From Dyadobacter pollutisoli (lineage in GTDB: Bacteria; Bacteroidota; Bacteroidia; Cytophagales; Spirosomataceae), in the NCBI RefSeq assembly GCF_026625565.1, contig NZ_CP112998.1, forward strand, positions 1,056,501 to 1,120,500: a DNA stretch of 64,000 nt, in the 5' to 3' direction. The notes under the pieces were generated by a model. That model was not told the DNA's origin. It ran no database searches and saw only the letters and a program-made list of their open reading frames with translations. Made by a program: the position numbers and the translations under genes. Below are positions 35,207 through 44,571 of this stretch, piece after piece. Numbering within the stretch: the first letter of the stretch is position 1; each line of letters begins with the position of its first letter.

Positions 35207-37606
35207 CTAATTTCGTTTTAAGAGCTTTTTTAGCTTTGAACCGACGTTTTGGCTCTTGTTATCAGACTCTTCCGAATAATAGCCGTATCCGTATCCACCA
35301 TATCCATATCCACCGTATCCATAACCATATCCATATCCAGCACCGTAATTAACTCCATTAAATATTACGGAAAGGTTTGCGAAGCGCCGTGCTCTTTGTA
35401 AGTCTCCAATTCTTTTCAAATGATCCAGTAACGTGTAGTTAAAACGGACGATGTAGAGGGTTGCATCCACATGTTCAGCTATAAGCGCAGAATCAGTAAC
35501 AAGTCCATATGGTGGCGAGTCAATCAAAATATAGTCATATTGTGTTCTTAATTGACCCAAAAGGATAGGTAATTTCCCATTGCTTAGTAATTCTGAGGGA
35601 TTTGGAGGGATAGGGCCGCTAGTCAAAACATCGAATTTTGGATGGACACCAGTCGATTGTATGAAATCCTCATAATGCCCTTGCCCAATCAAGCAGTTCG
35701 ACGCTCCGAATTTATTTGGAACCATTAATCGTTCATGAAGCGTCGGTTTTCTTAAATCAAGACCAATAAGCAATACTCTTTTATCCGAGTATGCTAAACT
35801 GGCAGCCAAATTAATACTAACAAAGCTTTTCCCTTCACCTCCGATAGATGAGGTTAACATAAGAATCCGGCAACTTCCATCACCCAGATACTGTAAGTTT
35901 GTTCTTAATGCTCTAAATTGCTCAGCGACAGCACCCCTACTAGTCATTTTAATGATTGACTCTTCACCAGGTTGCCCTTTCACAACCGTTTTCATTTCAC
36001 CTATTTCTCCAAGAATTGATGAATGAGTTATTTTTTCGATCTCCTCCCTACGTTGAACTGTGTTGTTCAACATGTAAAGAAGGTTAATAAGAAGAAATGG
36101 AATTATCAAGCCAGCTGCCATAGCTCCAGACCATATAAAAAGTTTTTGTGGCTTTATAGGTTTAAAAGTAGCAATTGGTGCATCTATCAATCTGCTGTCA
36201 GTAACCGTAGAGGCATACGCTAACGCAGTTTCTTCTCTTTTTTGAAGCAGGTAGAGGTATAGCTCTTCCTTAATAGACTGCTGTCGTTTAATTCCAACAA
36301 ACTCTCTCTCCTTTTTTGGTATACTCCTTAAACCTGCGGAAAATCTGGTGTTAATTCCTTCAAGATTTCTCTTGGTTACTGCCATCCCACGTTTAAGGTT
36401 TTGAACGTTTTCGCGAATTGATTGCCTAGTGCCCGCTAATTGAGTATTAATTGTCTGAAGTAAAGGGTTGTTCGGTGAAGTGGTACGAGCATATCGTTCC
36501 CGCTGTAGTTCGAGCTCGTTGAATTTGGTAAGAAGCGAGACAAGCACAGGATCATCGATCATATAGGTAGCTGGTGCCACGGCACCTTCTCCTGCATTTT
36601 GAATATAATTATCAACGCTTTCAAGAATGCTGATTTTTGTATTAACCTCATTAAGCTTCGAGTCATTTTCTTTGATATTTTCAAGAAATAGCTGTGACTC
36701 GGCGCTAATATCGGTAATTCCTTGATTCGTTTTGTAAGACTCAACATCCTTTTCAACATCACCAAGCTCACCTGTTATCAGGCCCAGCCTGTTTTCGATA
36801 AATTTTAAGGTGTTGCTTGCTTCACTATTTTTATCGGCCAAAGATGACTGTACGTATACATCCAACAGTTTGTTTAGCACGTCTTTTGATCGCTGAATAT
36901 CTGAGTCTTCGTAATTCAGCTCTAATACCGTACTTTTAATATTCGGTTGCTCTACCGATAAGCGATTTAGCATGTTTTCTGCCAGATTTTTGGCATCCGT
37001 GAATTTGACAGAAACATCTTCATAATCGGAACCAACCCCCTTAGTAACTACAAAAGCGCCCCAGGCATTATTAAATCGCTGATTAAAGGTAAAGATTTTG
37101 TCTTCATCATTGAACCGGAAGTGGGTACTGTCTTCCATATGAATAACTAATGGCTCTTCCAGTGCAAACGGCGTCACCACTTCTGCCTTGATATTTACAG
37201 GACTCCTTTTATAGAGACTTACTGTACGCAATCCGTCTTTGGCAGTGTAGGATACATCCAGATCAAGTTCTTTGATAACTTGTTCCATTAAGGTTTGAGA
37301 CTTAATAATCTCTAATTCATTTTCAACAAGTTTATTGCCTCCAAATTGGGTACTTAGCTCCGATAAAATATCTCCTTGAGCCCCGCTTAGACCTTTATTT
37401 TCATCCTTAATTAAGATGCTTGTCTTTGTCTTGTATATGGGTTGTGTTATTTGAAGATAGAAGAACGCCAAGGTTAATGACAAGAATAAAAATATAGGGA
37501 ATAAATACCAGTACCTCAGATATCTTCCTATATATTCATTAAGACTGAAGTCCTGATCCTCGTTGGAGAAATCGGTAGATGCTATTGTTGAGTTTTGACC
37601 ATTCAT
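35207..37606 (-). CDS. wzc: Polysaccharide co-polymerase/BY-kinase (Wzc-like)
   Basis: A 799-residue inner membrane protein. One membrane segment at about 32-53 and another at about 492-515 flank a periplasmic coiled-coil region, followed by a cytoplasmic tyrosine kinase domain. Kinase motifs are Walker A SSIGGEGKSF (about 585-594), VLLIGLDLRKP (about 609-619) and YDYILIDSPPYG (about 687-698). The C-terminus has a Gly/Tyr-rich cluster, GYGYGYGGYGYGGYGYGYY, the expected site of autophosphorylation. It controls chain length and export with Wza. The phosphatase gene upstream would remove the phosphates. Confidence 0.95.
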   Translation of the reverse strand: MNGQNSTIASTDFSNEDQDFSLNEYIGRYLRYWYLFPIFLFLSLTLAFFYLQITQPIYKTKTSILIKDENKGLSGAQGDILSELSTQFGGNKLVENELEIIKSQTLMEQVIKELDLDVSYTAKDGLRTVSLYKRSPVNIKAEVVTPFALEEPLVIHMEDSTHFRFNDEDKIFTFNQRFNNAWGAFVVTKGVGSDYEDVSVKFTDAKNLAENMLNRLSVEQPNIKSTVLELNYEDSDIQRSKDVLNKLLDVYVQSSLADKNSEASNTLKFIENRLGLITGELGDVEKDVESYKTNQGITDISAESQLFLENIKENDSKLNEVNTKISILESVDNYIQNAGEGAVAPATYMIDDPVLVSLLTKFNELELQRERYARTTSPNNPLLQTINTQLAGTRQSIRENVQNLKRGMAVTKRNLEGINTRFSAGLRSIPKKEREFVGIKRQQSIKEELYLYLLQKREETALAYASTVTDSRLIDAPIATFKPIKPQKLFIWSGAMAAGLIIPFLLINLLYMLNNTVQRREEIEKITHSSILGEIGEMKTVVKGQPGEESIIKMTSRGAVAEQFRALRTNLQYLGDGSCRILMLTSSIGGEGKSFVSINLAASLAYSDKRVLLIGLDLRKPTLHERLMVPNKFGASNCLIGQGHYEDFIQSTGVHPKFDVLTSGPIPPNPSELLSNGKLPILLGQLRTQYDYILIDSPPYGLVTDSALIAEHVDATLYIVRFNYTLLDHLKRIGDLQRARRFANLSVIFNGVNYGAGYGYGYGYGGYGYGGYGYGYYSEESDNKSQNVGSKLKKLLKRN

Positions 37607-37643
37607 GATTTGTAGACCTCCTATAATGAAGTGAATCGACTTC

Positions 37644-38471
37644 CTATTTAGTGAAATTCAAAATTAAAATGCCGAGTGTCCCCACAGCAGCTGCAATAGA
37701 GGTAACTATAGGAACTAATTGAACATTTCTATCGGTGGCGTTGATCCGCGTTTTTATCGGTTCTATATAAATTATATCGTTTTTATGAACGTAGTAATAA
37801 GGGGAATTAAAAATGTCTCTTTTAGTCAAATCAATTCTTGCATAACTTCTAATTCCATCCTCTTCTCTCACAACCATCACATTATCACGCTTTCCAAAGA
37901 TTGTAAGATCTCCTGCCAAGCTCAAAACCTCAGGCAATGTTATTTTTTCGTCAGGAATCACATATATCGACGGTCGAGCCACTTCACCTAAAACTGACAC
38001 CTTAAAATTGAGATTACGAACGATCACGGACGGCTCCTTAAGAAAGTTTTGTAAGCGCACCCGTATTGAGTCTGCAGCGTCGGTAGTCCGCAACCCCTGA
38101 ACATTAAGCTTTCCAACCAGAGGTATCTCAATAGAACCATCTGAATTCACAAGGTATCCTAAAGGCTGTACTCTTGCTCCGCCGGCAGTTGTCGAATAGT
38201 TTGTACTAGCTGTCGTAAAGACATTTGGGGTGTTAAATACTTCGTTAGCCTCAGAATTTAAACTTCCGACTATGATGGATAAAATATCATTTGCCTGTAT
38301 TGTAGGCGTATATTTCTGAGTAATATTTTGGGAAGAAAATTGCAGAGAATCGCCTTGGAAATATACAATTGACTTTGAGGATATACATGAGGAAGCTCCC
38401 CCGAAAATCGCTAAATAAACTAACGTTGCGCCGAGGGAAATCTTTGTTAATTGTTTGGGGTGAAATTTCAT
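37644..38471 (-). CDS. wza: Outer membrane polysaccharide export lipoprotein (Wza-like)
   Basis: A 275-residue protein from ATG 38471. The longer start at 38591 would put 40 residues before the lipoprotein signal, so I prefer MKFHPKQLTK followed by a hydrophobic stretch and the lipobox GGASSC. The poly-export domain (IQANDILSIIVGSL) and a SLBB-like region (VSVLGEVARPSIYVIPDEKITLPEVLSLAGDL) follow. A C-terminal hydrophobic segment (VPIVTSIAAAVGTLGILILNF) could insert in the membrane. It forms the exit channel and is encoded 37 bp upstream of wzc. Confidence 0.93.
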   Translation of the reverse strand: MKFHPKQLTKISLGATLVYLAIFGGASSCISSKSIVYFQGDSLQFSSQNITQKYTPTIQANDILSIIVGSLNSEANEVFNTPNVFTTASTNYSTTAGGARVQPLGYLVNSDGSIEIPLVGKLNVQGLRTTDAADSIRVRLQNFLKEPSVIVRNLNFKVSVLGEVARPSIYVIPDEKITLPEVLSLAGDLTIFGKRDNVMVVREEDGIRSYARIDLTKRDIFNSPYYYVHKNDIIYIEPIKTRINATDRNVQLVPIVTSIAAAVGTLGILILNFTK

Positions 38472-38682
38472 AAACAAATGATGTAGTAAGAACGTTGAAT
38501 ATAAATGGCTGCTTTTGCCTGGTATAGCTAAAATTTTACAATAGAATAGAATCTTGCCAAATTTTTTGAAGACGTTACGATGATGATACACGGCACCAAG
38601 CTTTATTTGATATTCTTAGTTATGTGCAATTATTCAATATTCGTTCGTCTGGACAAATATAGAATAAATTCAATTAGCATCA

Positions 38683-39420
38683 TTAAATAGTTATAAGTTT
38701 TTTATTTCCAAATGAGTATTTGGTCAGCCAGTTGTTTTTATTTGCCTTTTGTATCATTTCAAGATGTTGTATTTTATGGGCGTCAGTGCCAATGAATGTT
38801 ATCAAGTTGTTTTTTAAAAGCCACTCGGCCATCTTAGCAATGTTCTCACCATAGTAACCAGTTAGTGACAAGATGTTTACTTGTAGTTCGCAGCCTTGAT
38901 CGATTAACTTTTTATAAATTGAGGGATCAGAATAAAAATAGGTGTAACGTTCCGGATGTGCTAATACTGGCTGGTAGCCTCTTGATATAATAGAAAATAG
39001 GTTTTCGGAAGTATTAAGTAGAGGGGTTGAATATGGCAATTCTACCAATAACCGATTTCCAGGCAGTGTTAGAAGTTCTTGGTTTTTGGAGAGAAGCTCG
39101 TTAAAATGCTCATCTATAAAATATTCGGCCGCTGCGTCAATTTGAACGTGAACGCCAGCCACAAGGCATGCGCGACGCACTTCTTCTAGTTTTTCAAGAA
39201 TTATGTCCGGCGTATTTCGATAACAATCCCACATCACATGGGGCGTTGTAACGACATGCGAGTAACCCAAATCCTGCATCTTGCGAACCATTGCTACAGC
39301 CTGATCAATCGTTTCAACGCCATCGTCAATACCAGGAAGAATATGGGAATGTATGTCTATTCCGATATGACCCAGATTAACTTCTGTCTTTTTCTTTGTG
39401 TCAAATAACCAGTTGAGCAT
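38683..39420 (-). CDS. PHP-type tyrosine-protein phosphatase (CpsB/YwqE-like)
   Basis: A 245-residue metal-dependent PHP-domain enzyme that dephosphorylates the Wzc-type kinase. Metal ligands are visible in DIHSHILPGIDDG (about 23-35), TTPHVMWDCYRN, AAEYFID, LAHPERY and IGTDAHK. Length matches CpsB/CapC/YwqE. It is the first gene of the export group, 211 bp upstream of wza. Confidence 0.92.
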   Translation of the reverse strand: MLNWLFDTKKKTEVNLGHIGIDIHSHILPGIDDGVETIDQAVAMVRKMQDLGYSHVVTTPHVMWDCYRNTPDIILEKLEEVRRACLVAGVHVQIDAAAEYFIDEHFNELLSKNQELLTLPGNRLLVELPYSTPLLNTSENLFSIISRGYQPVLAHPERYTYFYSDPSIYKKLIDQGCELQVNILSLTGYYGENIAKMAEWLLKNNLITFIGTDAHKIQHLEMIQKANKNNWLTKYSFGNKKLITI

Positions 39421-39494
39421 GTTGCGTTGGCTTTTTTGTGACTAAACGTGTTTCACACAAATGAAGCCGGAATTTTGTTTTTCGTAAAGTTGTG

Positions 39495-39502
39495 CAAATT
39501 TA
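39495..39502 (-). promoter_or_regulatory. Possible promoter -7 element for the phosphatase-wza-wzc group
   Basis: TAAATTTG on the minus strand fits TAnnTTTG and lies 75 bp upstream of the phosphatase start. No good TTG is found at the usual upstream distance, so the call is weak. Confidence 0.35.
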
Positions 39503-39918
39503 ATATAAAAAAAAGTAGGCATTGCAGAATCTTATGTGGAAAATTTATCGTTAAGGGGAAAAGAGGAAAATTGCACTATTCTTTTGTACCATTCCTGTAT
39601 GGAGCAGCAGTTAAAATGTCAATCAAAACTCATATGCAACCAGCTCTTAACTGCATTTTCCTAATTTTAAGCCACTCAGCAGAATGGAATTGCTCGCCAT
39701 CTTCTTCGAAACAGTTTGAATTTTAGCTGAGAAATATGAGCTTCTTGTAGCATTATTCTGAGTTGGTTAGTGAAGTTTTTTTTCGTGTACGGGAAACGGA
39801 GTAATTTTTAATATTTCAAGAACTATTAACTGGAACAAATATTGTTAGATGAGTGTCGTGTTTGTCTTGCTTGTATAGCGTACGCAAGTCGCCTATCTAT
39901 AAGGAGCCTCTGGCGCAA
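39503..39918. other. Intergenic between Wzi and phosphatase genes
   Basis: About 400 AT-rich bases with stops in all frames except short ones. No recognisable gene, RNA or repeat. The region should contain the 5' leader for the phosphatase gene and any terminator for Wzi upstream of it. Confidence 0.5.
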
Positions 39919-41319
39919 TTAATTGAAAGACTTAGAAACTACGAACATTAGGCCCGTCGAATTATTAAGCAATTTCCCGTAATCGAAAGCCAGTGTGCCT
40001 CCAACCTCCCAGTTGTTTTTCAGTTTTCTTCGATTGTCTAAATAAGCGGAGAATTGATCAACTTCTTTAAATAGCCTTGTGTCGTGGGTGCCAAAGTTTT
40101 TAGAAAAGGAGAACTTTGCAAGTGAGCTCCATCGTCCAAATGACAAATCCATCCCCAGGTGGACAGCTGCCACTCTATTATTAATAAAAAAATTTCTGTC
40201 AATTGAATATTGGCCTGGCGCAGCGTTACCAGCCTGCGTAATGAACGGAGTGCCAAGCCCTAGACCTTTGTATGACCAACCCTCGGTATAAAGGTCGTGA
40301 TTTAAATAGTTTTCATTGCCCGTTGTTGTCGGTTTAGACCACGCTTCACCTGCTTGATTTTTTGAGTAAAGAAACTCAAACACAAACCTTTTCCAATAAA
40401 AATTATTTACATGAGGCGCCTTATTCTGCAAAGTTAAGCCATTAATTCCGTCAGCGATATTGGCTAAGTGATAAAGTCCTCCGACTTCGTAGAAATTCTG
40501 TCGGTAAACGCCAACTCTAATATTATCAAAATCATAATCTATCCTGAAATCAATGTTGCCGGCGTGGTTTCCAACTTTGCTTTGAGCCCAGTTTTTGCCA
40601 AATACCACAGACCAGTATTTTTCCCAACCTGTTAAGATGAAAGATTCGAATATTTCAGCCTCATGCCCCCAGAAGGCTTGGTCGTTGAAACCACCATAGA
40701 GCTTCAGTCGCCATTCAGGCTTACCAATTCTTACGTAGAATGCCTTTTGATGGAAGTATGTTACTGCATGATCAATTCTTTTAAACTGAATTCCTTTATC
40801 TCCCAGCCAGCCTTGCGCGTACAATCCTTTAATCGCAAATATTTCTCCAAAAATAGGGATGGGATAGAATTCGGGTATAGCGATTTGAATTTTTGGGATG
40901 CCTAACGCGTTGCCAGACATGGCGTAATTTCCTGTTGTCAAAAGAGTATCGGTAAGACCGAAAAATTCTTTCATCCTGCCACCTTTTAACTCGATAACTC
41001 CGAGTTTCGCCTTGGCATAACCTTCTACGAGAATCGCTTCTGAACCTTTGCCTGCATTTAGTCTACCCTCAATTCCAGCGCCCCAATCTGCAAATCTTGC
41101 TTTTGTAGTATCATAATCCTTGTGGATTGAACCTATCAGGCTTACAGATGGGCCGGTAAGAGGAATACTTCCGTATTGTATACTCCTCATCCAAAAAGGA
41201 ACTTGATCGTCGGAAGTAATTGAGGCTATACCCTTCAGGTTCGTCCTAAAGTATCGAGTCTGTGAAAAAACACAAAAATGAAACAAAACGAAGAAGAGCG
41301 TAAGTGATATTTTTTTCAT
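39919..41319 (-). CDS. wzi: Capsule assembly protein Wzi family
   Basis: A 466-residue outer membrane beta-barrel protein. Residues 1-19 are a signal peptide ending CVFSQ. The mature part is rich in aromatic, alternating strands (AWGHEAEIF, GYAKAKLGVIELKGGRMKEFFG and others) and ends in VVSKSFN with a terminal aromatic-x-Asn close. The family binds capsular polysaccharide at the cell surface. It supports the view that the polymer made here is retained as capsule or tightly bound slime. Confidence 0.88.
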   Translation of the reverse strand: MKKISLTLFFVLFHFCVFSQTRYFRTNLKGIASITSDDQVPFWMRSIQYGSIPLTGPSVSLIGSIHKDYDTTKARFADWGAGIEGRLNAGKGSEAILVEGYAKAKLGVIELKGGRMKEFFGLTDTLLTTGNYAMSGNALGIPKIQIAIPEFYPIPIFGEIFAIKGLYAQGWLGDKGIQFKRIDHAVTYFHQKAFYVRIGKPEWRLKLYGGFNDQAFWGHEAEIFESFILTGWEKYWSVVFGKNWAQSKVGNHAGNIDFRIDYDFDNIRVGVYRQNFYEVGGLYHLANIADGINGLTLQNKAPHVNNFYWKRFVFEFLYSKNQAGEAWSKPTTTGNENYLNHDLYTEGWSYKGLGLGTPFITQAGNAAPGQYSIDRNFFINNRVAAVHLGMDLSFGRWSSLAKFSFSKNFGTHDTRLFKEVDQFSAYLDNRRKLKNNWEVGGTLAFDYGKLLNNSTGLMFVVSKSFN

Positions 41320-41408
41320 TAGGTTGAGTAAGATTCCAACTTCAAATATAATATGTTCAAATCAAGTATTCAGTAATGGAATATAAAAATAGCACAATTC
41401 GCCGTTAG

Positions 41409-43178
41409 TCACTTCCCCGCAAGCGCCTCCTGGTGCCTCCACAAGTCCTGAAAAACTGTACTATTCCTGCGGAGGTCGGCGAATGTACCCTCATCTGCAA
41501 TATGCCCGTCACGGAGGATATATATGTAGTCGAATTTGGTTAACAGATGGAGGCGATGTAGGGTGGAGATTACCGCCTTCCCGGAAAATTCTGCAAACAT
41601 ATTATCATAAATCAATGCTTCGGTTTTAGGATCGACGCTGCTGGTCGGTTCATCTAGCAGTACAATATCACTACTTCGGGCGGCCAGAATTCCTCTCGCC
41701 AATGCCAGCCTTTGCTTCTGACCACCTGAAAGGTTTACTCCCTTTTCCTGGATATTGGATTGTAGCCCGTTTGGTAGTTTCTGTATTACCTCCGCAAAAT
41801 GGGCAGTTGCGCATACCTGCAAAATATCCTGCTCTTCGAAAGGCAGGCCCAGTGTTATATTGTATTCAATGCTGTTTTCAAATATTTCCGGGTCTTGCGG
41901 GAAAAGGGTTACCTGATCGGCGAGCATAGCAATATCAGCAGACCGGCCATCGATGCTCACTGCGGTGCCTTCTTCAGGTTGGTAGAGGCCCCGCAAGAGA
42001 GCCAGCAATGTACTTTTCCCACTTCCGCTTTCTCCTATAAAAGCCACGTGTTGGCCCCTCCGTATACGAATGTCAAGGCTGTGCAGGCTATGGGCCCCTT
42101 TTTGACTGTCGTAGGTTTCACCGTGGGAGAAATTCAGATTGCTGATATGAATTTCATTCCAGTTGGATGGGAGGTCCTGGGAGGCTTCGGGGCGATGCTG
42201 CTGCTCGTAGGTCTCTCCGATGACCCTGGCTGTTTGTACCTCGGTATTATAACGGATAATTTCGGTATACTGCCACGCAATGTCCTGAAATACGCTGGTG
42301 AATTGGTTCACATAACTTAAAAGAGTCACCAGCCCACCCACCAGGAAAACCTGGCCGGGAATGTAATGCTGGTATACATATCCAACGGTCACGACAATGT
42401 AGATAATTGCGATAAATACGCTGGCGACAAACCATTTCCATTCGTTGATCGATACGGACCTGCGAAAGGGAGGAAATACTTCGCTAACCTTTCCCATCAG
42501 ACGGATCTTCATCCGTTTTTCCAGGCGCAATGTGATAACAGTAATGATGTTGGAAAGGCTGTCGAATAAGGTTGAAGAAACAATGTGCTCTTTTTCATTG
42601 GTTTCGTCGAGTGCTTTGATGAAGGGCTTATCGAATTTAAAAATGACCCACACATTAATGATGCCAATCAAAACGCCAATGGCTCCGAAAATGGGTGAAA
42701 ACCATAGAATAGCGATGAATGAGAAGACGAATTTGGCAAAGGCATGCAGGAACATAAATCCGTTCTGAAAGAAATCCCTTAACGCTTCATAGGCCTTCCT
42801 GATCCGGTTAATGGTCGCTCCGCTGTGATGGTCCTGATGCCATTTGATCGGCAGATGTAGCGCCTGATGGTACATTTCATCCAGGAAATTTTTGCTCAAA
42901 TCAAAGGCCAGTTTGCGCTCCATGATCCTGGCAGGACCGTGAAAAGCCCATTCGGCCAGCATCAATGCAAAATAACCACCCGCATAAAGCCATACATTGT
43001 CAAGGGCTGCGTCGGGATCTTTTTGAAATGACTGTATAAACCAGCCGTACAATAGTGGGTTCATGGCCAGCACAATATTGGCCATCACGAACATACCATA
43101 AACAAGTAGGTAACGTCTGCGTTGATGACGGGCGTAGCGCCAGGCGGTGGCTAAAAGGGATATATAGGGGTTCTTCAT
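41409..43178 (-). CDS. ABC exporter (permease-ATPase fusion)
   Basis: A 589-residue half-size ABC exporter. Six membrane segments lie in residues 20-310, followed by an ATPase domain with Walker A FIGESGSGKSTL (about 381-392), signature NLSGGQKQRLALARG (about 476-490), Walker B DIVLLDEPTSSVDP and a His-loop HRLHLL. It probably works as a homodimer. It could export lipids or part of the polysaccharide pathway, but its substrate is not shown, and it may be independent of the capsule locus next to it. Confidence 0.9.
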   Translation of the reverse strand: MKNPYISLLATAWRYARHQRRRYLLVYGMFVMANIVLAMNPLLYGWFIQSFQKDPDAALDNVWLYAGGYFALMLAEWAFHGPARIMERKLAFDLSKNFLDEMYHQALHLPIKWHQDHHSGATINRIRKAYEALRDFFQNGFMFLHAFAKFVFSFIAILWFSPIFGAIGVLIGIINVWVIFKFDKPFIKALDETNEKEHIVSSTLFDSLSNIITVITLRLEKRMKIRLMGKVSEVFPPFRRSVSINEWKWFVASVFIAIIYIVVTVGYVYQHYIPGQVFLVGGLVTLLSYVNQFTSVFQDIAWQYTEIIRYNTEVQTARVIGETYEQQHRPEASQDLPSNWNEIHISNLNFSHGETYDSQKGAHSLHSLDIRIRRGQHVAFIGESGSGKSTLLALLRGLYQPEEGTAVSIDGRSADIAMLADQVTLFPQDPEIFENSIEYNITLGLPFEEQDILQVCATAHFAEVIQKLPNGLQSNIQEKGVNLSGGQKQRLALARGILAARSSDIVLLDEPTSSVDPKTEALIYDNMFAEFSGKAVISTLHRLHLLTKFDYIYILRDGHIADEGTFADLRRNSTVFQDLWRHQEALAGK

Positions 43179-43372
43179 GGCTCAATCTTTCAGGCTGTCA
43201 AAGATACCGCAATAATATAATCCTGGCTAGCACGCGTGGTTGACTGATGGCCAGATGCAGGCTTTATTAATAGTTCGTTAATTAGCAGTAGTTTTTAAGG
43301 TATTAGGGATTTACTTTCTGAAAATCATCACAAGACATGATCACCATTTTCACTAACAAGACCGAACATTTT

Positions 43373-44014
43373 ATGAAAAAAGGAATTGGGTTACTAAGTA
43401 TTATTTTTTTGTTAAGCCTGATGGCATTCAATTCGGCGAGCGCTCAGGACGGCTGGATTTCTATTTACAATGGAAAGAACTTTGACGGCTGGAAAATTGG
43501 GGCCAATGCAAGCTCGTTTACCATTGTCGATGGAAATATTCAGGTAGCAGGCCCCCGCGCGCATTTGTTTTATGATGGTCCGGTCAAAAATCATATGTTC
43601 AAAAATTTTGAGTTCAAAGCCACGGTGATGACCAAGCCTGGCGCAAATTCCGGAATCTTTATTCATACAGCCTATCAGGAAGATGGCTGGCCTTCGCAAG
43701 GTTACGAGGTGCAGGTTAACCAATCGCATACTGACTACAAAAGAACGGGAAGTTTATATAATGTGGTAGATGTAAAGGAAACTTACGCCAAAGACAACGA
43801 ATGGTATACAGAATACATCAAAGTAGAAGGCAAGCACATTACCATTAAAATCAATGATAAAGTGGTGGTGGACTATGAGGAAGCAGATGTTGACAAAAGG
43901 GAGGGGGACATGAAAAACAAATTCTTAAAGTCCGGTACATTTGCTCTGCAGGCCCATGATCCTAAGAGCGTTGTACTATACAAAGACATTATGGTCAGAC
44001 CCTTAACGGAGTAA
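43373..44014 (+). CDS. Secreted DUF1080 (3-keto-disaccharide hydrolase-like) protein
   Basis: A 213-residue exported protein. I take ATG 43373 (MKKGIGLLSIIFLL) as the start because a signal peptide follows, cleaved after ASAQ; the ATG at 43337 would add 12 polar residues. The mature protein has the DUF1080 jelly-roll landmarks WISIYNGKNFDGWK, NSGIFIHTAYQEDGWPSQGYEVQVN and GTFALQAHDPKSVVLYKDI. Relatives bind or hydrolyse sugars. It stands alone, divergent from the ABC exporter. Confidence 0.88.
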   Translation: MKKGIGLLSIIFLLSLMAFNSASAQDGWISIYNGKNFDGWKIGANASSFTIVDGNIQVAGPRAHLFYDGPVKNHMFKNFEFKATVMTKPGANSGIFIHTAYQEDGWPSQGYEVQVNQSHTDYKRTGSLYNVVDVKETYAKDNEWYTEYIKVEGKHITIKINDKVVVDYEEADVDKREGDMKNKFLKSGTFALQAHDPKSVVLYKDIMVRPLTE

Positions 44015-44049
44015 TCGTTTTTTGCCAATATCATTTCCATTTTTGATTT

Positions 44050-44571
44050 ATGGAAAACACTTTACATTTCGAAGCCATATTGGAGCGCCTTCCTGGAAAG
44101 GGAGGCGTATTTTATATCATGGTACCTGACCAGACCGCTCAGCACTTTGTGCAGGGGCGAAGACCAGCGCGCATACGTTGCAGATTGGATGACACCGTTG
44201 AATTTCAATGCGCTATCCGGCCCAAGGGTGATGGAAGGTTTTACATTAACGTCGGCGCGCCACTTCGTCAGCAAGGGAAATTTGTCTTAGGGCAGACACT
44301 CTCGGTCCAGGCCTGGAAGGACGACAGTGAATTTGGGAGGGATATGCCCGAAGAACTAACTGAGCTGCTCGAAATAGATCCGCAGGGGAAGCATCTTTTC
44401 TACGCCAGTCTGCCTAGTATGCAAAGAGCGATTATCCATTATATATCCGGAGCGAAATCCGTTCAGATCAGGATAGACAGGGCCATTATGATGATCGACC
44501 GGTTGAAGGTCAAAGGCCTACTTGTCGTTGCTACTTACATTACGGTACTGGCTGGGGGATATGCCTTCTGA
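44050..44571 (+). CDS. DUF1905 domain protein (YdeI/OmpD-associated type)
   Basis: A 173-residue protein. The N-terminal half (LHFEAILERLPGKGGVFYIMVP to FVLGQTLSVQAWKDD) matches the DUF1905 beta-barrel pattern. The C-terminal half carries a helical segment with LPSMQRAIIHYISGAKSVQIRIDRA, as in the YdeI-type bacteriocin-protection family. Its last 54 bp overlap the convergent AraC gene. Function is unknown. Confidence 0.78.
   Translation: MENTLHFEAILERLPGKGGVFYIMVPDQTAQHFVQGRRPARIRCRLDDTVEFQCAIRPKGDGRFYINVGAPLRQQGKFVLGQTLSVQAWKDDSEFGRDMPEELTELLEIDPQGKHLFYASLPSMQRAIIHYISGAKSVQIRIDRAIMMIDRLKVKGLLVVATYITVLAGGYAF

Noticed and set aside
38472..38591. Longer Wza start at 38591
   Set aside because: It would place 40 residues before the lipoprotein signal; the ATG at 38471 gives a normal lipobox position.
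39448..39726. 92-codon plus-strand ORF upstream of the phosphatase gene
   Set aside because: AT-rich, no recognisable motif and no conserved start region; treated as intergenic.
41799..42768. Plus-strand ORFs of 107 and 173 codons across the ABC exporter
   Set aside because: They are antisense to clear ABC transporter motifs.
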